64,000 nt of DNA from JBHICC01 sp046759385 (GCA_046759385.1 JBHICC010000006.1:1-64000); one strand, 5' to 3'. Positions 27,258 through 36,152 are shown, counted from the first letter of the stretch. A program made the numbers and translations. The notes: generated by a model not told the origin, from the sequence alone.

Positions 27258-28742
27258 TTAAATGAGCGATTTTCTCTGATTGGAGGGCGGGATGTTCATA
27301 GATTCACGATACTTCGCTACCGTACGTCTTGCAACGTTTATACCTTGTTCCTCGAGGATCTTGGCGATCTTGCTGTCGCTGATTGGTTTGGACGATGGCT
27401 CATTCTCGATCAGTTTTTTTATCAGCGAGCGAATCGCGGTGGCGGAGCAGGTTCCTCCGTCGGCCGTGCTAACGTGACTCGAGAAGAAATACTTCAGCTC
27501 AAAGATACCTCTCGGGCTGAGCATATATTTGCTCGTCGTCACGCGAGATATGGTTGATTCATGCATTCCCACAGATTCGGCGATGTCATGCAGTACCAGC
27601 GGTTTCATCGCTTCGGGTCCATGTTCAAAGAAAGCGCGTTGGCGGTCCACAATCGTGCGGGCGACTTTAAGCAGTGTGTCGTTCCGGCTGTTAAGGCTTT
27701 TGATGAACCAGCGCGCCTGCTGCAACTGATCCTGTAGATACTTATTGTCCGCGCTGGTATCCCCACGGGTGATAAGTTTTTCGTATTCTCTGTTAATCCG
27801 CAAACGCGGAGAAACGTCGCTGTTCATCTCAGCGCGCCAAACGCCTCTGTATTTTCGCACGATAATGTCTGGGACGATGTAGTTAGTCTGTGCTGCCTGT
27901 ACGCGCGCACCGGGCCGCGGATTGAGTCCCCTTATTAGCAACACAGCCTGCTGCAGGTCTTCCTGCTTAAACTTGGTCTGACGGCGTAGCTGGGTATAGT
28001 CGCGGTTAGCTAACAGCGTTAGGTACTCTGGGCGTGCAAGCGCATGTGCTTGCTGTAAGTAGGGTGTAGTGGGATCCATTGTGCGAAGCTGAAGTCGCAA
28101 GCACTCGCTAAGATCTCGTGCGGCCACACCGGCAGGATCGAAGTTTTGGACCTGGTGAAGAACGGCCCCAATTTCATCCAGTTCCATTTCTTCTCCCTTG
28201 TCCAAAATTTGTCTGATCTCTTCCAGTGTGCAGGTGAGGTATCCGTCCTCGTTTATAGAATCGATAATCGCAAGCGCGATCTCTCGATCTGAGTCTGAAA
28301 ACGGAGTCATCTGCATCTGCCAATGCAGGTGATCTCGCAGGGTCAGTGGCCGGCTGTTGCGAGCATCAATGTCGGGCAGATCGTCGCCGTCAACCCGCGA
28401 CGCACCAGCCGTCGGAACGTCATAGGTATCGCCCCAATCCGTGTCACCGCCAGCGGCATCGTCGAGGTCCCGGCGGTCCATTTCCATGTCAGTGGGCTGC
28501 AGCGAGCCACTTTCTGGCAACATGTTATCGCCCTGCTGTTCAACGTCAGACGATGAGTTGTCTGCCTTTTGCTCAGAGGGCTCGTCTTGACTCTCTTCGA
28601 GCAGCGGATTGGTTTCTAGTGCCTCTTGGATCTCTTGCTGGAGTTCTATAGAGGATAACTGCAGCAGACGTATCGCCTGCTGCAGCTGCGGCGTGATCGT
28701 CAGGTGCTGACCTAGCTGTAGATCTAGGGACTGCTTCATCAA
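27258..28742 (-). CDS. rpoN: RNA polymerase sigma-54 factor
   Basis: Alternative sigma factor that recognises -24/-12 promoters and needs AAA+ activators. The 494 residues contain the Gln/Leu-rich region I (MKQSLDLQLGQHLTITPQLQ, QAIRLLQLSSIELQQEI), an acidic region II and the C-terminal RpoN box ARRTVAKYRE near residue 475. Full length and intact. Upstream, 180 bp separate it from lptB, which probably holds its own promoter, but no clear -35/-10 pair could be chosen. Confidence 0.96.
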   Translation of the reverse strand: MMKQSLDLQLGQHLTITPQLQQAIRLLQLSSIELQQEIQEALETNPLLEESQDEPSEQKADNSSSDVEQQGDNMLPESGSLQPTDMEMDRRDLDDAAGGDTDWGDTYDVPTAGASRVDGDDLPDIDARNSRPLTLRDHLHWQMQMTPFSDSDREIALAIIDSINEDGYLTCTLEEIRQILDKGEEMELDEIGAVLHQVQNFDPAGVAARDLSECLRLQLRTMDPTTPYLQQAHALARPEYLTLLANRDYTQLRRQTKFKQEDLQQAVLLIRGLNPRPGARVQAAQTNYIVPDIIVRKYRGVWRAEMNSDVSPRLRINREYEKLITRGDTSADNKYLQDQLQQARWFIKSLNSRNDTLLKVARTIVDRQRAFFEHGPEAMKPLVLHDIAESVGMHESTISRVTTSKYMLSPRGIFELKYFFSSHVSTADGGTCSATAIRSLIKKLIENEPSSKPISDSKIAKILEEQGINVARRTVAKYRESMNIPPSNQRKSLI

Positions 28743-28874
28743 GTGAAACCTAGCGTATCGCCAACTGGTCTTTGGTCAGGTTCAAACCTTTTCGTTCGCT
28801 AATGCTATTGAATTTTAGTCCAGTTCCCTCCGGACTTGTCTACACCTGCGCGTAGGTTCGTTTTGCCGGTCCAT

Positions 28875-28926
28875 GGTAAAAGGGGCGGGACTTGCGCCAA
28901 CGAGCGCACCTGCGCGCAACCTTTAG
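28875..28926. repeat. imperfect palindrome at lptB stop
   Basis: On the minus strand the left arm TAAAGG-TTGCGC begins with the lptB TAA. The right arm carries GCGCAA and, after extra bases, CCTTTTA. The two blocks pair as TTGCGC/GCGCAA and TAAAGG/CCTTTTA, the right arm being longer by an insertion. This is the same layout seen after proA, hisD, hisA and the macrodomain gene. Confidence 0.45.
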
Positions 28927-29648
28927 AGCCGGAAGTCGTCCCCGAGATAGACTTTCCGGACACTTTCATTATATAGGATATCCTGTGGGGTGCCCGCCGT
29001 CAGGACCTGTCCGTCACTGAGAATATAGGCCCGGTCACAGATCTTCAGCGTTTCCCGCACGTTGTGGTCGGTGATTAACACACCGATCCCGAGCTCCTGT
29101 AAGTGTCTGATTAACTGTTGAATCTCTACAATCGAGATCGGGTCTACCCCTGCAAACGGCTCGTCAAGCAACATAAAGCATGGCTCGCTCGCGAGTGCGC
29201 GCGCGATCTCCACCCGCCTACGCTCGCCGCCAGATAAGCTAACGCCGAGAGACTCGCGCCGATCAGTGATACTGAGTTCTTGTAACAATTGCTCTAATCG
29301 CTCGGCCCGCTGTTCTTTCTTTAAGTCTTCGCGTGTCTCGAGTATCGCGAGAATGTTTTCTTCAACTGTGAGTCTACGAAATACTGACGGTTCCTGAGGG
29401 AGGTACCCTAACCCGAGCTTGGCACGTTTGTGCATCGGCAGCTGGCTGATGGACGCACCATCAAGCTTGATCTCGCCACTGTCCATGGGAATCAGGCCCA
29501 CGATCATATAAAAGCATGTTGTCTTGCCAGCGCCGTTAGGCCCAAGCAGACCAACTGCATCGCCAGTATTTATGTCCAACGATACATCATCGACAACGCG
29601 CCGCCCTTTATACTGTTTGCCGAGGTGTAAAGCCGACAGCGTGCTCAC
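28923..29648 (-). CDS. lptB: LPS export ABC transporter ATPase LptB
   Basis: Cytoplasmic ATPase of the LptB2FGC machine that extracts LPS from the inner membrane. The 241-residue product has Walker A GPNGAGKTT near residue 35, signature LSGGERRRVEIARAL and Walker B CFMLLDEPFAGVDP. Start overlaps lptA by four bases. lptF and lptG are not in the window, as usual. Confidence 0.97.
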   Translation of the reverse strand: MSTLSALHLGKQYKGRRVVDDVSLDINTGDAVGLLGPNGAGKTTCFYMIVGLIPMDSGEIKLDGASISQLPMHKRAKLGLGYLPQEPSVFRRLTVEENILAILETREDLKKEQRAERLEQLLQELSITDRRESLGVSLSGGERRRVEIARALASEPCFMLLDEPFAGVDPISIVEIQQLIRHLQELGIGVLITDHNVRETLKICDRAYILSDGQVLTAGTPQDILYNESVRKVYLGDDFRL

Positions 29649-30226
29649 TTCTTCTTGGCTCGGCTCTTGGCGGCGCTTTTGGGTCGACCTTGCGGTGCGA
29701 GAAATATAGAGCAGCGGCGTTGTTCCTTCACACCTGTGGCAACGACCTTCCGTGTCTTCAAATCATAGTTGAGTTCAGGACAACGAAGTTCGGAGCCACG
29801 CTGCTGTAGCCTGACATTACCAAACATGTCCAGCTTCCCGGCGATGACGTAGTACTTAAGGCGATCCGACGTCGCATGCATAGCGTCATCGGCGTTCGCT
29901 GCTGGGCGATGGTCCACGGTCACCGGTTTGCCGAAGGCGTCGAAAGTATCGATCTCTCCTCCCTTCATCTTCGCTTTTACCAGGTCTGCTTCTATGGACA
30001 GCGCGCCATCAACCATCGAGACGTCGCCCTTGTACACGGCAACCCCCGTCCGATCATCCATTTCTATTGTGCGGGCGTAAACTCGTATCGGTTCACCGGT
30101 GTTTCCCTCGGCAGCATTGGACTCTGTGATCGTAACGGATACCACCAATAGTAGAAAAAGCCCTAGAATGTTCGTCTTACCGGTTTGCATTTTTCGGTTG
30201 TGCTCTGAACTGAAATGCGAACGCAT
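29645..30226 (-). CDS. lptA: LPS transport periplasmic protein LptA
   Basis: Periplasmic beta-jellyroll protein forming the LPS bridge to the outer membrane. After a signal peptide (NILGLFLLLVVSVTITESNAA) comes the OstA-type domain with PIRVYARTIEMDDRTGVAVY, YKGDVSMVDG and a basic tail (AAKSRAKKK). ATG 30226 gives a TGATG overlap with lptC and is taken as start. ATG 30190 (MQTGKTN) would give a more standard signal peptide and may be the true one. The longer open frame upstream lies in lptC. Confidence 0.92.
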   Translation of the reverse strand: MRSHFSSEHNRKMQTGKTNILGLFLLLVVSVTITESNAAEGNTGEPIRVYARTIEMDDRTGVAVYKGDVSMVDGALSIEADLVKAKMKGGEIDTFDAFGKPVTVDHRPAANADDAMHATSDRLKYYVIAGKLDMFGNVRLQQRGSELRCPELNYDLKTRKVVATGVKEQRRCSIFLAPQGRPKSAAKSRAKKK

Positions 30227-30657
30227 CAGTTCAATAGTATGCGCATCTCGTTGGTCGTCATTTCGGTCTGCCTTTCTGAAGAGCTCCATTCTCTAAGCAT
30301 CCGCACGTTCCCGGTCATGACGATCTCCTTTTTTTGTCTATTGAGCAAACCCAAATCGGCCCATGTGTGCACGGGTGCGCGACTGATATCGTACTGTATG
30401 AGGTGGGGGTTAGTTAACCGCGTTGTGTCATTGTGTGGATAATGCTCCATTGATTCCGCTGCCAACGTATACTTACGCATACCCTCGGCATTCATAACGG
30501 CTGCCCGGAAGTTGTCCATCGTGTAGTCGGGATCGTCGGTGCTCCTGGCAAGCAGAGGTGGTTGTCCTTCTGTAATCGTTTGTGCGAGCCACCACGACGT
30601 GAGCGCTGCGACTACCAAAAAGGTCCCTAGCAGAGCCCTTTTAAGATTCCATCTCAT
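30226..30657 (-). CDS. lptC: LPS export protein LptC, C-terminally short
   Basis: Bitopic inner-membrane protein linking LptB2FG to LptA. The frame has an N-terminal membrane helix (LLGTFLVVAALTSWWLA) and the start of the jellyroll (DYTMDNFRAAVMNAEGMRKY, IVMTGNVRM). It ends at 143 residues with TTNEMRILLN. Family members are typically about 190 residues, with two or three further strands that contact LptA after the T-x-x-L-x-I-L motif. Those strands are missing here and the stop falls immediately before lptA, so a C-terminal deletion is likely. The gene may still work in part. Confidence 0.85.
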   Translation of the reverse strand: MRWNLKRALLGTFLVVAALTSWWLAQTITEGQPPLLARSTDDPDYTMDNFRAAVMNAEGMRKYTLAAESMEHYPHNDTTRLTNPHLIQYDISRAPVHTWADLGLLNRQKKEIVMTGNVRMLREWSSSERQTEMTTNEMRILLN

Positions 30658-30685
30658 GCTTCGTTCCGGGTGTAAGTGAGATAGG

Positions 30686-31243
30686 TCACAGATAGCGATG
30701 GATCATGGCAGCATACTTTCCCTGCGCGTACATAACCATGTCGCACAGCTCGCGCACGGCTCCCATACCACCAGAACTCGGAGTTATCCAGTGAGCGTAA
30801 TGTTTTACTACATGGTGGGCATCATTTACGGCCACGGCGAGCCCAGCCCGCAACATAATCGGCAAGTCGACTACGTCATCACCAACGAACGCGGTCTCTG
30901 TGAGTCGCTGATTTAGTCGATGCAAAAGGTCCTCGACGGTTGCCAGCTTATCTTGACAACCCTGGTAAACATGTTTGATCCCCAGTTCTCCCGCCCTCCG
31001 TTCAACGATACTTGAGCTCCGACCGCTAATAATACCCACTTCGACGCCGGTTTCCTGAAGCATCTTAATGCCATGTCCGTCTCGGATGTGAAACTCTTTT
31101 AGCTCCATCCCATCGTTCCCCAGCGGGAGTCGTCCATCAGTGAGGACTCCGTCGACGTCAAGCAAGACGAGCCTCACCATTGCAGCCCGCTCACGAGTTC
31201 TTTCGTCCACCTGGTACGGGAAAGGAAAGGCGTCTTGTTTCAT
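30686..31243 (-). CDS. kdsC: KDO 8-phosphate phosphatase
   Basis: HAD-family phosphatase that makes KDO for LPS inner core. The 185 residues show the DxD nucleophile motif at Asp29/Asp31 (LLDVDGVLTDG), motif II ISGRSS and motif IV FVGDDVVDLPIM. The ATG forms an ATGA overlap with the stop of the kdsD remnant, so it was once the second gene of a kdsD-kdsC unit. It is intact although kdsD is not. Confidence 0.95.
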   Translation of the reverse strand: MKQDAFPFPYQVDERTRERAAMVRLVLLDVDGVLTDGRLPLGNDGMELKEFHIRDGHGIKMLQETGVEVGIISGRSSSIVERRAGELGIKHVYQGCQDKLATVEDLLHRLNQRLTETAFVGDDVVDLPIMLRAGLAVAVNDAHHVVKHYAHWITPSSGGMGAVRELCDMVMYAQGKYAAMIHRYL

Positions 31244-31506
31244 ACGGCGCCAGCCCTTAGAAGATCATGCATGTTGAACGCGCCAAGCACGCAGTTGTCC
31301 GAGTCTACGATATACAAGCCATTGATTTTTCACTGGCCTCAACAACCACACGACCCTTCCGCTCTTTGCACGCGAGCAATAGCTCGCATGCATTGATAAA
31401 CTGATCGGCAACACGTTCGGCTAGGGCTTCGACCGCCTTCGCTTCGAGGATTAATACCTCACGTCCATACTCCCGCAGGCTCTCTTTGAAGCCCTGTGAG
31501 TATATA
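31240..31506 (-). pseudogene. kdsD: arabinose-5-phosphate isomerase gene remnant (internal deletion)
   Basis: Minus-strand translation gives a KdsD-like N-terminus (YGREVLILEAKAVEAL, QFINACELLLACK, KGRVVV). After about 50 codons it jumps directly to the KdsD C-terminus in another frame (INGLYIVDSDNCVLGAF, NMHDLLRAGAV). Some 230-250 codons, containing the SIS core and most of both CBS domains, are missing. The two parts differ by one base in an A-run, and no ATG/GTG start precedes the first part. The TGA overlaps the kdsC ATG as in intact operons. Confidence 0.8.
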
Positions 31507-31538
31507 TTAAAGGATTATAGATATCCCGAGGACCCCGT

Positions 31539-32462
31539 ATGGCTCCCGCCATCGCGATCAACGAGGTGAAGAAGCATTTTCCAGGTGTGTATGCTCTCAG
31601 AAGCGTCACTCTCGCTGTCGAGCGTGGTGAGTTCTTCGGGTTGCTAGGACCCAATGGCGCCGGCAAGTCCACGCTCATTAACATCATCGCGGGACTAACG
31701 CGCAGCGATACGGGAACGGCGTCGGTACTTGGGCACGATGTCGTGACCGACTACCGGCAGGCGCGCCGCTGCCTTGGTGTCGTACCCCAAGAGCTCGTGT
31801 TCGATCCTTTCTTCAGTGTGCGCGAAGTCTTACAGATTCAGTCGGGGTATTTCGGGCTAGGTCGCGAGAACGATCCGTGGATCGACGAACTCATTGATGC
31901 CTTAGGCTTGTCCGATAAGGTGAACGCTAACATGCGTTCACTCTCCGGTGGCATGAAGCGGCGTGTCCTGATTGCGCAAGCTTTGGTTCACAAGCCCGAG
32001 GTCGTTGTGCTCGACGAGCCAACTGCAGGGGTAGATGTCGATCTCCGTAAATCACTATGGAGCTTCATTCGCCAGCTGCACGAACAAGAGCACACGATTG
32101 TGTTGACTACACATTACCTTGAGGAAGCTGAAGCGCTTTGCGATCGAATCGCGATTCTAAATCATGGGAGCATCGTTGCCTTGGACAGCAAGGAAGGCCT
32201 GTTAAAGCGAGGCATCGGAAAGCGCGTCCACATATCGATTACAACGTCTGAACCGATACATAACATGCCGCAGGCGCTTCGCGCTAACTTGGTCGCGACA
32301 GACGGTCGGTACCTAGAGTTCCGCCTAGACAAGGATGCTGACTCAATTGGTGAGCTACTTGAGGGCTTAGGGCGTGCCGGTGTCGTTATCACTGATTTAC
32401 GGACCGAGGAGTCCGACCTGGAAGATGTCTTCCTTGAACTTACTCGTAGACAAGCAGGATGA
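31539..32462 (+). CDS. ABC-2 type exporter ATP-binding protein (YadG-like)
   Basis: ATPase of a DrrA/YadG-type ABC exporter. The 307-residue product has Walker A LLGPNGAGKSTLI near residue 38, signature LSGGMKRRVLIAQAL, Walker B VVVLDEPTAGVD and a C-terminal accessory domain. Its TGA overlaps the permease ATG (ATGA). It begins about 30 bp from the eroded kdsD, where many relatives carry the mla phospholipid genes. Substrate unknown; drug, lipid or polysaccharide export are all possible. Confidence 0.9.
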   Translation: MAPAIAINEVKKHFPGVYALRSVTLAVERGEFFGLLGPNGAGKSTLINIIAGLTRSDTGTASVLGHDVVTDYRQARRCLGVVPQELVFDPFFSVREVLQIQSGYFGLGRENDPWIDELIDALGLSDKVNANMRSLSGGMKRRVLIAQALVHKPEVVVLDEPTAGVDVDLRKSLWSFIRQLHEQEHTIVLTTHYLEEAEALCDRIAILNHGSIVALDSKEGLLKRGIGKRVHISITTSEPIHNMPQALRANLVATDGRYLEFRLDKDADSIGELLEGLGRAGVVITDLRTEESDLEDVFLELTRRQAG

Positions 32463-33220
32463 ACATCCGCGGTTTTTACACACTCCTATATAAGGAATGT
32501 CTGCGGTTTGGCAAAGTCGCGCTGCAGACTTTGCTCGCACCCATCATGACCGCACTTCTGTACTTGTTGGTATTTGCCAGTGTGCTGGAAGGGCGTATGC
32601 AAGTGTTCGAGGGAGTTAGCTACACCGCGTTCTTAGTACCGGGTCTGATGATGATGTCAGTGATCCAAAACGCGTTTGCTAACAGCTCCTCAAGCCTAAT
32701 CCAGTCAAAAATCACTGGCAATCTTGTCTTTGTCCTGTTGACGCCGTTATCGAACGTAGAGTTTCTTCTCGCCTTTGTACTCGCAGCCGTGATCCGCGGT
32801 TTGCTAGTCGGCATCGGTGTGTATCTGGCAGTAGCATTGTTCGTACCGATCTCACTGCATCAACCGCTATACGTGGCCATGTTTGCACTGCTAGGCAGCG
32901 CCGTGTTGGCCACCTTAGGCATAATCGCCGGGATATGGGCGGACAAGTTTGATCACCTCGGGGCGTTCCAGAATTTCATCATCATGCCCTTGTCGTTCCT
33001 GAGTGGCGTGTTTTATTCGATTCACTCATTACCGGACACGTGGCAGCAGCTGTCTCAGTTTAATCCGTTCTTTTATATGATCGACGGGTTCCGCTACGGC
33101 TTCTTCGGCGCCTCAGACGTCAACCCGTTGCTGAGCCTGCTCGTGGTAGGGTTTTTCTTTATTGTCTTATGTGCAATTAGCCTCGCGATGTTGGCGCGCG
33201 GTTACAAGCTGCGTACCTAA
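32459..33220 (+). CDS. ABC-2 type exporter permease (YadH-like)
   Basis: Membrane subunit partnering the preceding ATPase. The 253 residues contain six predicted membrane helices and the ABC-2 signature region near MPLSFLSGVFYSIHSLPDTW followed by FNPFFYMIDGFRYG. Translationally coupled to the ATPase. The next 254 bp up to bolA hold an open frame of about 80 codons with no good start and no recognisable similarity, so I leave that gap unannotated. Confidence 0.9.
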   Translation: MNIRGFYTLLYKECLRFGKVALQTLLAPIMTALLYLLVFASVLEGRMQVFEGVSYTAFLVPGLMMMSVIQNAFANSSSSLIQSKITGNLVFVLLTPLSNVEFLLAFVLAAVIRGLLVGIGVYLAVALFVPISLHQPLYVAMFALLGSAVLATLGIIAGIWADKFDHLGAFQNFIIMPLSFLSGVFYSIHSLPDTWQQLSQFNPFFYMIDGFRYGFFGASDVNPLLSLLVVGFFFIVLCAISLAMLARGYKLRT

Positions 33221-33474
33221 GTAAATGCTGTAGAAGCCTCGTATGGCGCTTCGTTCGGACCCCAGACCCTGCCGCAATGGCAAGGCAATCCTTGCTTAGT
33301 CGTAGGGCAGTTCAGTGAGCTTGTGCAGCGCACCTCCCTAGCTGCTAACGTGTGGACGGCACCACGGGCTGCCATTGTGTTTCGTCTGCCTCTTCAATTC
33401 TCAGTCGGCGTAGCGTATCCTTGTCGCCCCTTGAAATACGGGTTTTCGCATCAATAATGGAATGTTAGACCGCT

Positions 33475-33717
33475 ATGGCGCCGGAGCAGATCAAGCAGCT
33501 GATCGAACAGGGACTTGCGGGGGCTAGAGCCATTGTGTCTGGGGACGGGCAACACTTCGAGGCCGTCGTGGTTTCGGAGGCATTTGCTGGGAAAACGATG
33601 GTTCAGCAACATCAGCTGGTTTATCGGGCCCTGGGGGATAAAATGGAGGTCGAAATTCATGCTTTATCGTTGCGCACGTTTACTCCTGAGCAGTGGGGGC
33701 AGCAGTCTGGCACGTAG
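33475..33717 (+). CDS. ibaG: BolA-family protein (IbaG-like)
   Basis: Small BolA-type protein of the IbaG/YrbA subgroup, which binds Fe-S clusters together with a monothiol glutaredoxin. The 80 residues include the conserved GDGQHFEAVVVSEAFAGK and VYRALGDKMEVEIHALSL. The expected partner, a CGFS glutaredoxin, is encoded 36 bp downstream, and murA follows, the conserved ibaG-murA linkage. Confidence 0.92.
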   Translation: MAPEQIKQLIEQGLAGARAIVSGDGQHFEAVVVSEAFAGKTMVQQHQLVYRALGDKMEVEIHALSLRTFTPEQWGQQSGT

Positions 33718-33753
33718 CGAATGTGCGCCGATAAAGTGGAAAGCTGAGAGGTT

Positions 33754-34071
33754 ATGATGTCGATTCACGAGACGATAAAGCGACAGATTGAGTCTGACAA
33801 GATTGTTCTCTATATGAAAGGAACGCCGGAAGCCCCGATGTGTGGGTTTTCGCAACGGTCGAGCCAGTTACTGCAGGCGTGTGGAGCGCGGTTCACGACG
33901 GTCGATGTGCTGTCGGATCCACAGATTCGTGAAGGAGTGAAGGCGTATTCGAACTGGCCGACGATCCCGCAGCTCTACGTGAACGGCGAGTTCATTGGTG
34001 GATGTGACATCATCACTGAACTATTCCAAAGAGGAGAGCTGCAGAAACTCGTCGCCGGCGCCCAGGGTTGA
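33754..34071 (+). CDS. grxD: monothiol glutaredoxin
   Basis: CGFS-type monothiol glutaredoxin (Grx4 class), an Fe-S cluster carrier and BolA partner. The 105-residue product has the active site CGFS at residues 30-33 (APMCGFSQRS), the cis-Pro motif WPTIPQLYVNGEFIGGCDI and normal length. ATG 33754 or 33757 could be the start. A strong terminator hairpin follows 32 bp after the stop. Confidence 0.95.
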   Translation: MMSIHETIKRQIESDKIVLYMKGTPEAPMCGFSQRSSQLLQACGARFTTVDVLSDPQIREGVKAYSNWPTIPQLYVNGEFIGGCDIITELFQRGELQKLVAGAQG

Positions 34072-34102
34072 CCTTTGGGGTGCGGCGATCCAACCTAGCG
34101 GG

Positions 34103-34130
34103 GGCTGCCTGTCAGGCAGCCTTTTTGTTT
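34103..34130 (+). terminator. Rho-independent terminator after grxD
   Basis: GGCTGCCTG and CAGGCAGCC form a perfect stem of at least eight pairs with a three-base loop, followed by TTTTTGTTTT. It ends the ABC-bolA-grxD transcription unit before murA. Confidence 0.85.
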
Positions 34131-34195
34131 TCGGGAACGAGCGGCTTACGCCCATGATTCTATTTCGGCTGCGAGCGCCTATCCTTAACTAAGGA

Positions 34196-35485
34196 ATGGA
34201 CAAATTAATCGTATCGGGTGGTTATCCGTTGCGGGGTGAGATCCGCGTGTCGGGTGCGAAGAATGCCGCGTTGCCAGTGCTTGTGGCTTCCTTACTGACC
34301 GATAAGCCGCTGCGCATCGGTAATGTTCCGCATCTCCAGGACATCACTACCACCATGGAGTTGCTAGGTCGCATCGGTGTGAGGTTGGTAGTGGATGAGA
34401 GGATGGTCATTGAGGCGGACGCGAGCAAGGTCACGTCGTTGCGTGCACCGTATGAACTAGTCAAGACGATGCGTGCCTCGATCCTGGTGTTGGGACCACT
34501 GCTCGCGCGTTTCGGTGAAGCAGCGGTGTCGATGCCAGGAGGATGTGCCATCGGTTCTCGGCCTGTCAACCTGCACATTAAAGGCCTGCAGGCTATGGGC
34601 GCTGACATCAAGATAGAAGAGGGCTATGTTAGAGCATGCGCACGCCGACTAAAGGGTACCCGCATCTTCATGGATATGGTGTCGGTTACCGGTACTGAGA
34701 ACATCATGATGGCGGCAGCGCTTGCAAAGGGTACGACGGTTATCGAGAACGCCGCTCGTGAGCCCGAGGTCGTGGATCTTGCGAAGTGTCTAATCAATAT
34801 GGGTGCCAAGATTGCCGGTGCCGGTACCGACACGATTACGATAGAGGGCGTCGACGGGCTCGGCGGCGCGTTTCACGAAGTTATACCCGATCGAATTGAA
34901 ACGGGAACCTACCTAGTGGCGGCTGCCATGACCGGCGGCGACGTGAAATTGCGCAACGCTCAGCCAAGGCACCTCGAGGCTGTGCTCGACAAGTTGACCG
35001 ACGCCGGCGCGGAGATTGATATGGGATCTGATTGGGTTGCACTGAATCGTCAAGAAAGGGTCCTGCAGGCTGTCAACATCCGCACCGCGCCATACCCCGC
35101 GTTTCCTACCGACATGCAGGCGCAATTTGTGGCGCTAAACTGTGTCGCCGACGGGACTGCAACGGTTACCGAGTCGGTATTCGAAAACCGGTTTATGCAT
35201 GTGCTAGAGCTTCAGCGCATGGGTGCGGACATCGAGATGCAGGGCAATACGGCCGTTGTTCGAGGTGTGGATAAGCTTAACGGCGCTCCTGTTATGGCCA
35301 CGGATCTGCGGGCTTCGGCGAGTCTCGCGTTGGCCGGCTTGGTTGCGGATTCTGATACGATTGTTGATCGCATCTATCACATCGACCGCGGTTACGAGTG
35401 TATAGAAGAAAAGCTAGCGCAGCTGGGTGCGCGTATCCGGCGCGTACCCGGTAACGTCGCGGTTAACCGGGCAATTAACCACTGA
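34196..35485 (+). CDS. murA: UDP-N-acetylglucosamine 1-carboxyvinyltransferase MurA
   Basis: First committed enzyme of peptidoglycan synthesis, transferring enolpyruvate to UDP-GlcNAc. The 429 residues begin MDKLIVSGGYPLRGEIRVSG with the following AKNAALP motif. The catalytic Cys117 lies in MPGGCAIGSRPV, so the fosfomycin-sensitive Cys form is retained. AAGGA directly precedes the ATG. It leads into hisG after 18 bp, the usual murA-hisG-hisD-hisC order. Confidence 0.97.
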   Translation: MDKLIVSGGYPLRGEIRVSGAKNAALPVLVASLLTDKPLRIGNVPHLQDITTTMELLGRIGVRLVVDERMVIEADASKVTSLRAPYELVKTMRASILVLGPLLARFGEAAVSMPGGCAIGSRPVNLHIKGLQAMGADIKIEEGYVRACARRLKGTRIFMDMVSVTGTENIMMAAALAKGTTVIENAAREPEVVDLAKCLINMGAKIAGAGTDTITIEGVDGLGGAFHEVIPDRIETGTYLVAAAMTGGDVKLRNAQPRHLEAVLDKLTDAGAEIDMGSDWVALNRQERVLQAVNIRTAPYPAFPTDMQAQFVALNCVADGTATVTESVFENRFMHVLELQRMGADIEMQGNTAVVRGVDKLNGAPVMATDLRASASLALAGLVADSDTIVDRIYHIDRGYECIEEKLAQLGARIRRVPGNVAVNRAINH

Positions 35486-35503
35486 AGTACAGGTCCTACT
35501 GCC

Positions 35504-36148
35504 GTGGGGACCCCCATAAGCATCGCTTTGTCCAAGGGCCGGATTCTTGAAGAAAGCCTGCCGCTGTTGATGCGTGCTGGGTTGAAGCCCGCCGAAAATC
35601 CCGTATCAACCCGCAAGCTGGTACTTGATACCAGCCGAGCCGATGTCAAATTGATCCTGATTCGAGCGGCCGACGTGCCTACTTATGTGCAATACGGTGC
35701 AGCCGATCTCGGTTTCGCCGGCAAGGACGTCTTGATGGAGCACGCGGGTAATGGGCTCTATGAGCTGCTCGATCTTGGGGTTGCCCGTTGTCGTATGATC
35801 GTGGCAGAACCGGGACAGCTCGCTGCCCGTGACGATCCACGGAGCTGGACACGTCTACGGATTGCCACGAAGTACGTGAGTACAACACGGCAACACTTCG
35901 CAGCAAAGGGTATCCAGACAGACATCATTAAGCTTTATGGCTCGATGGAGCTCGCACCGCTTGTGGGACTGTCCGATCGCATCGTCGATTTGGTACACAC
36001 GGGACAAACACTCAAGGCCAACGGGCTTGTTGAAGTTGAACACATTGCTGATATCAGTGCACGACTGGTGGCCAATAGGGCATCCGCGAAGATGAAACAA
36101 AAGGCGGTCAAGGCGATCGTTGAAAAGCTAGCGGAGGCGTTGGAGTAG
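35504..36148 (+). CDS. hisG: ATP phosphoribosyltransferase, short form
   Basis: First step of histidine synthesis. At 214 residues it is the short HisG_S type, lacking the C-terminal ACT-like regulatory domain. Motifs include SKGRILEESLPLL, DLGFAGKDVLMEHA and VDLVHTGQTLKANGL. Short HisG normally needs the HisZ regulatory subunit, which is not in this window and should be elsewhere (often beside purA). GTG start. Lies 4 bp before hisD. Confidence 0.95.
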   Translation: MGTPISIALSKGRILEESLPLLMRAGLKPAENPVSTRKLVLDTSRADVKLILIRAADVPTYVQYGAADLGFAGKDVLMEHAGNGLYELLDLGVARCRMIVAEPGQLAARDDPRSWTRLRIATKYVSTTRQHFAAKGIQTDIIKLYGSMELAPLVGLSDRIVDLVHTGQTLKANGLVEVEHIADISARLVANRASAKMKQKAVKAIVEKLAEALE

Positions 36149-36152
36149 CGCC

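Noticed and set aside
33221..33474. Open frame of about 80 codons between the ABC permease and ibaG as a remnant mla gene
   Set aside because: No start codon near its 5' end and no similarity to MlaB, MlaC or MlaD that I could see; may be open by chance.
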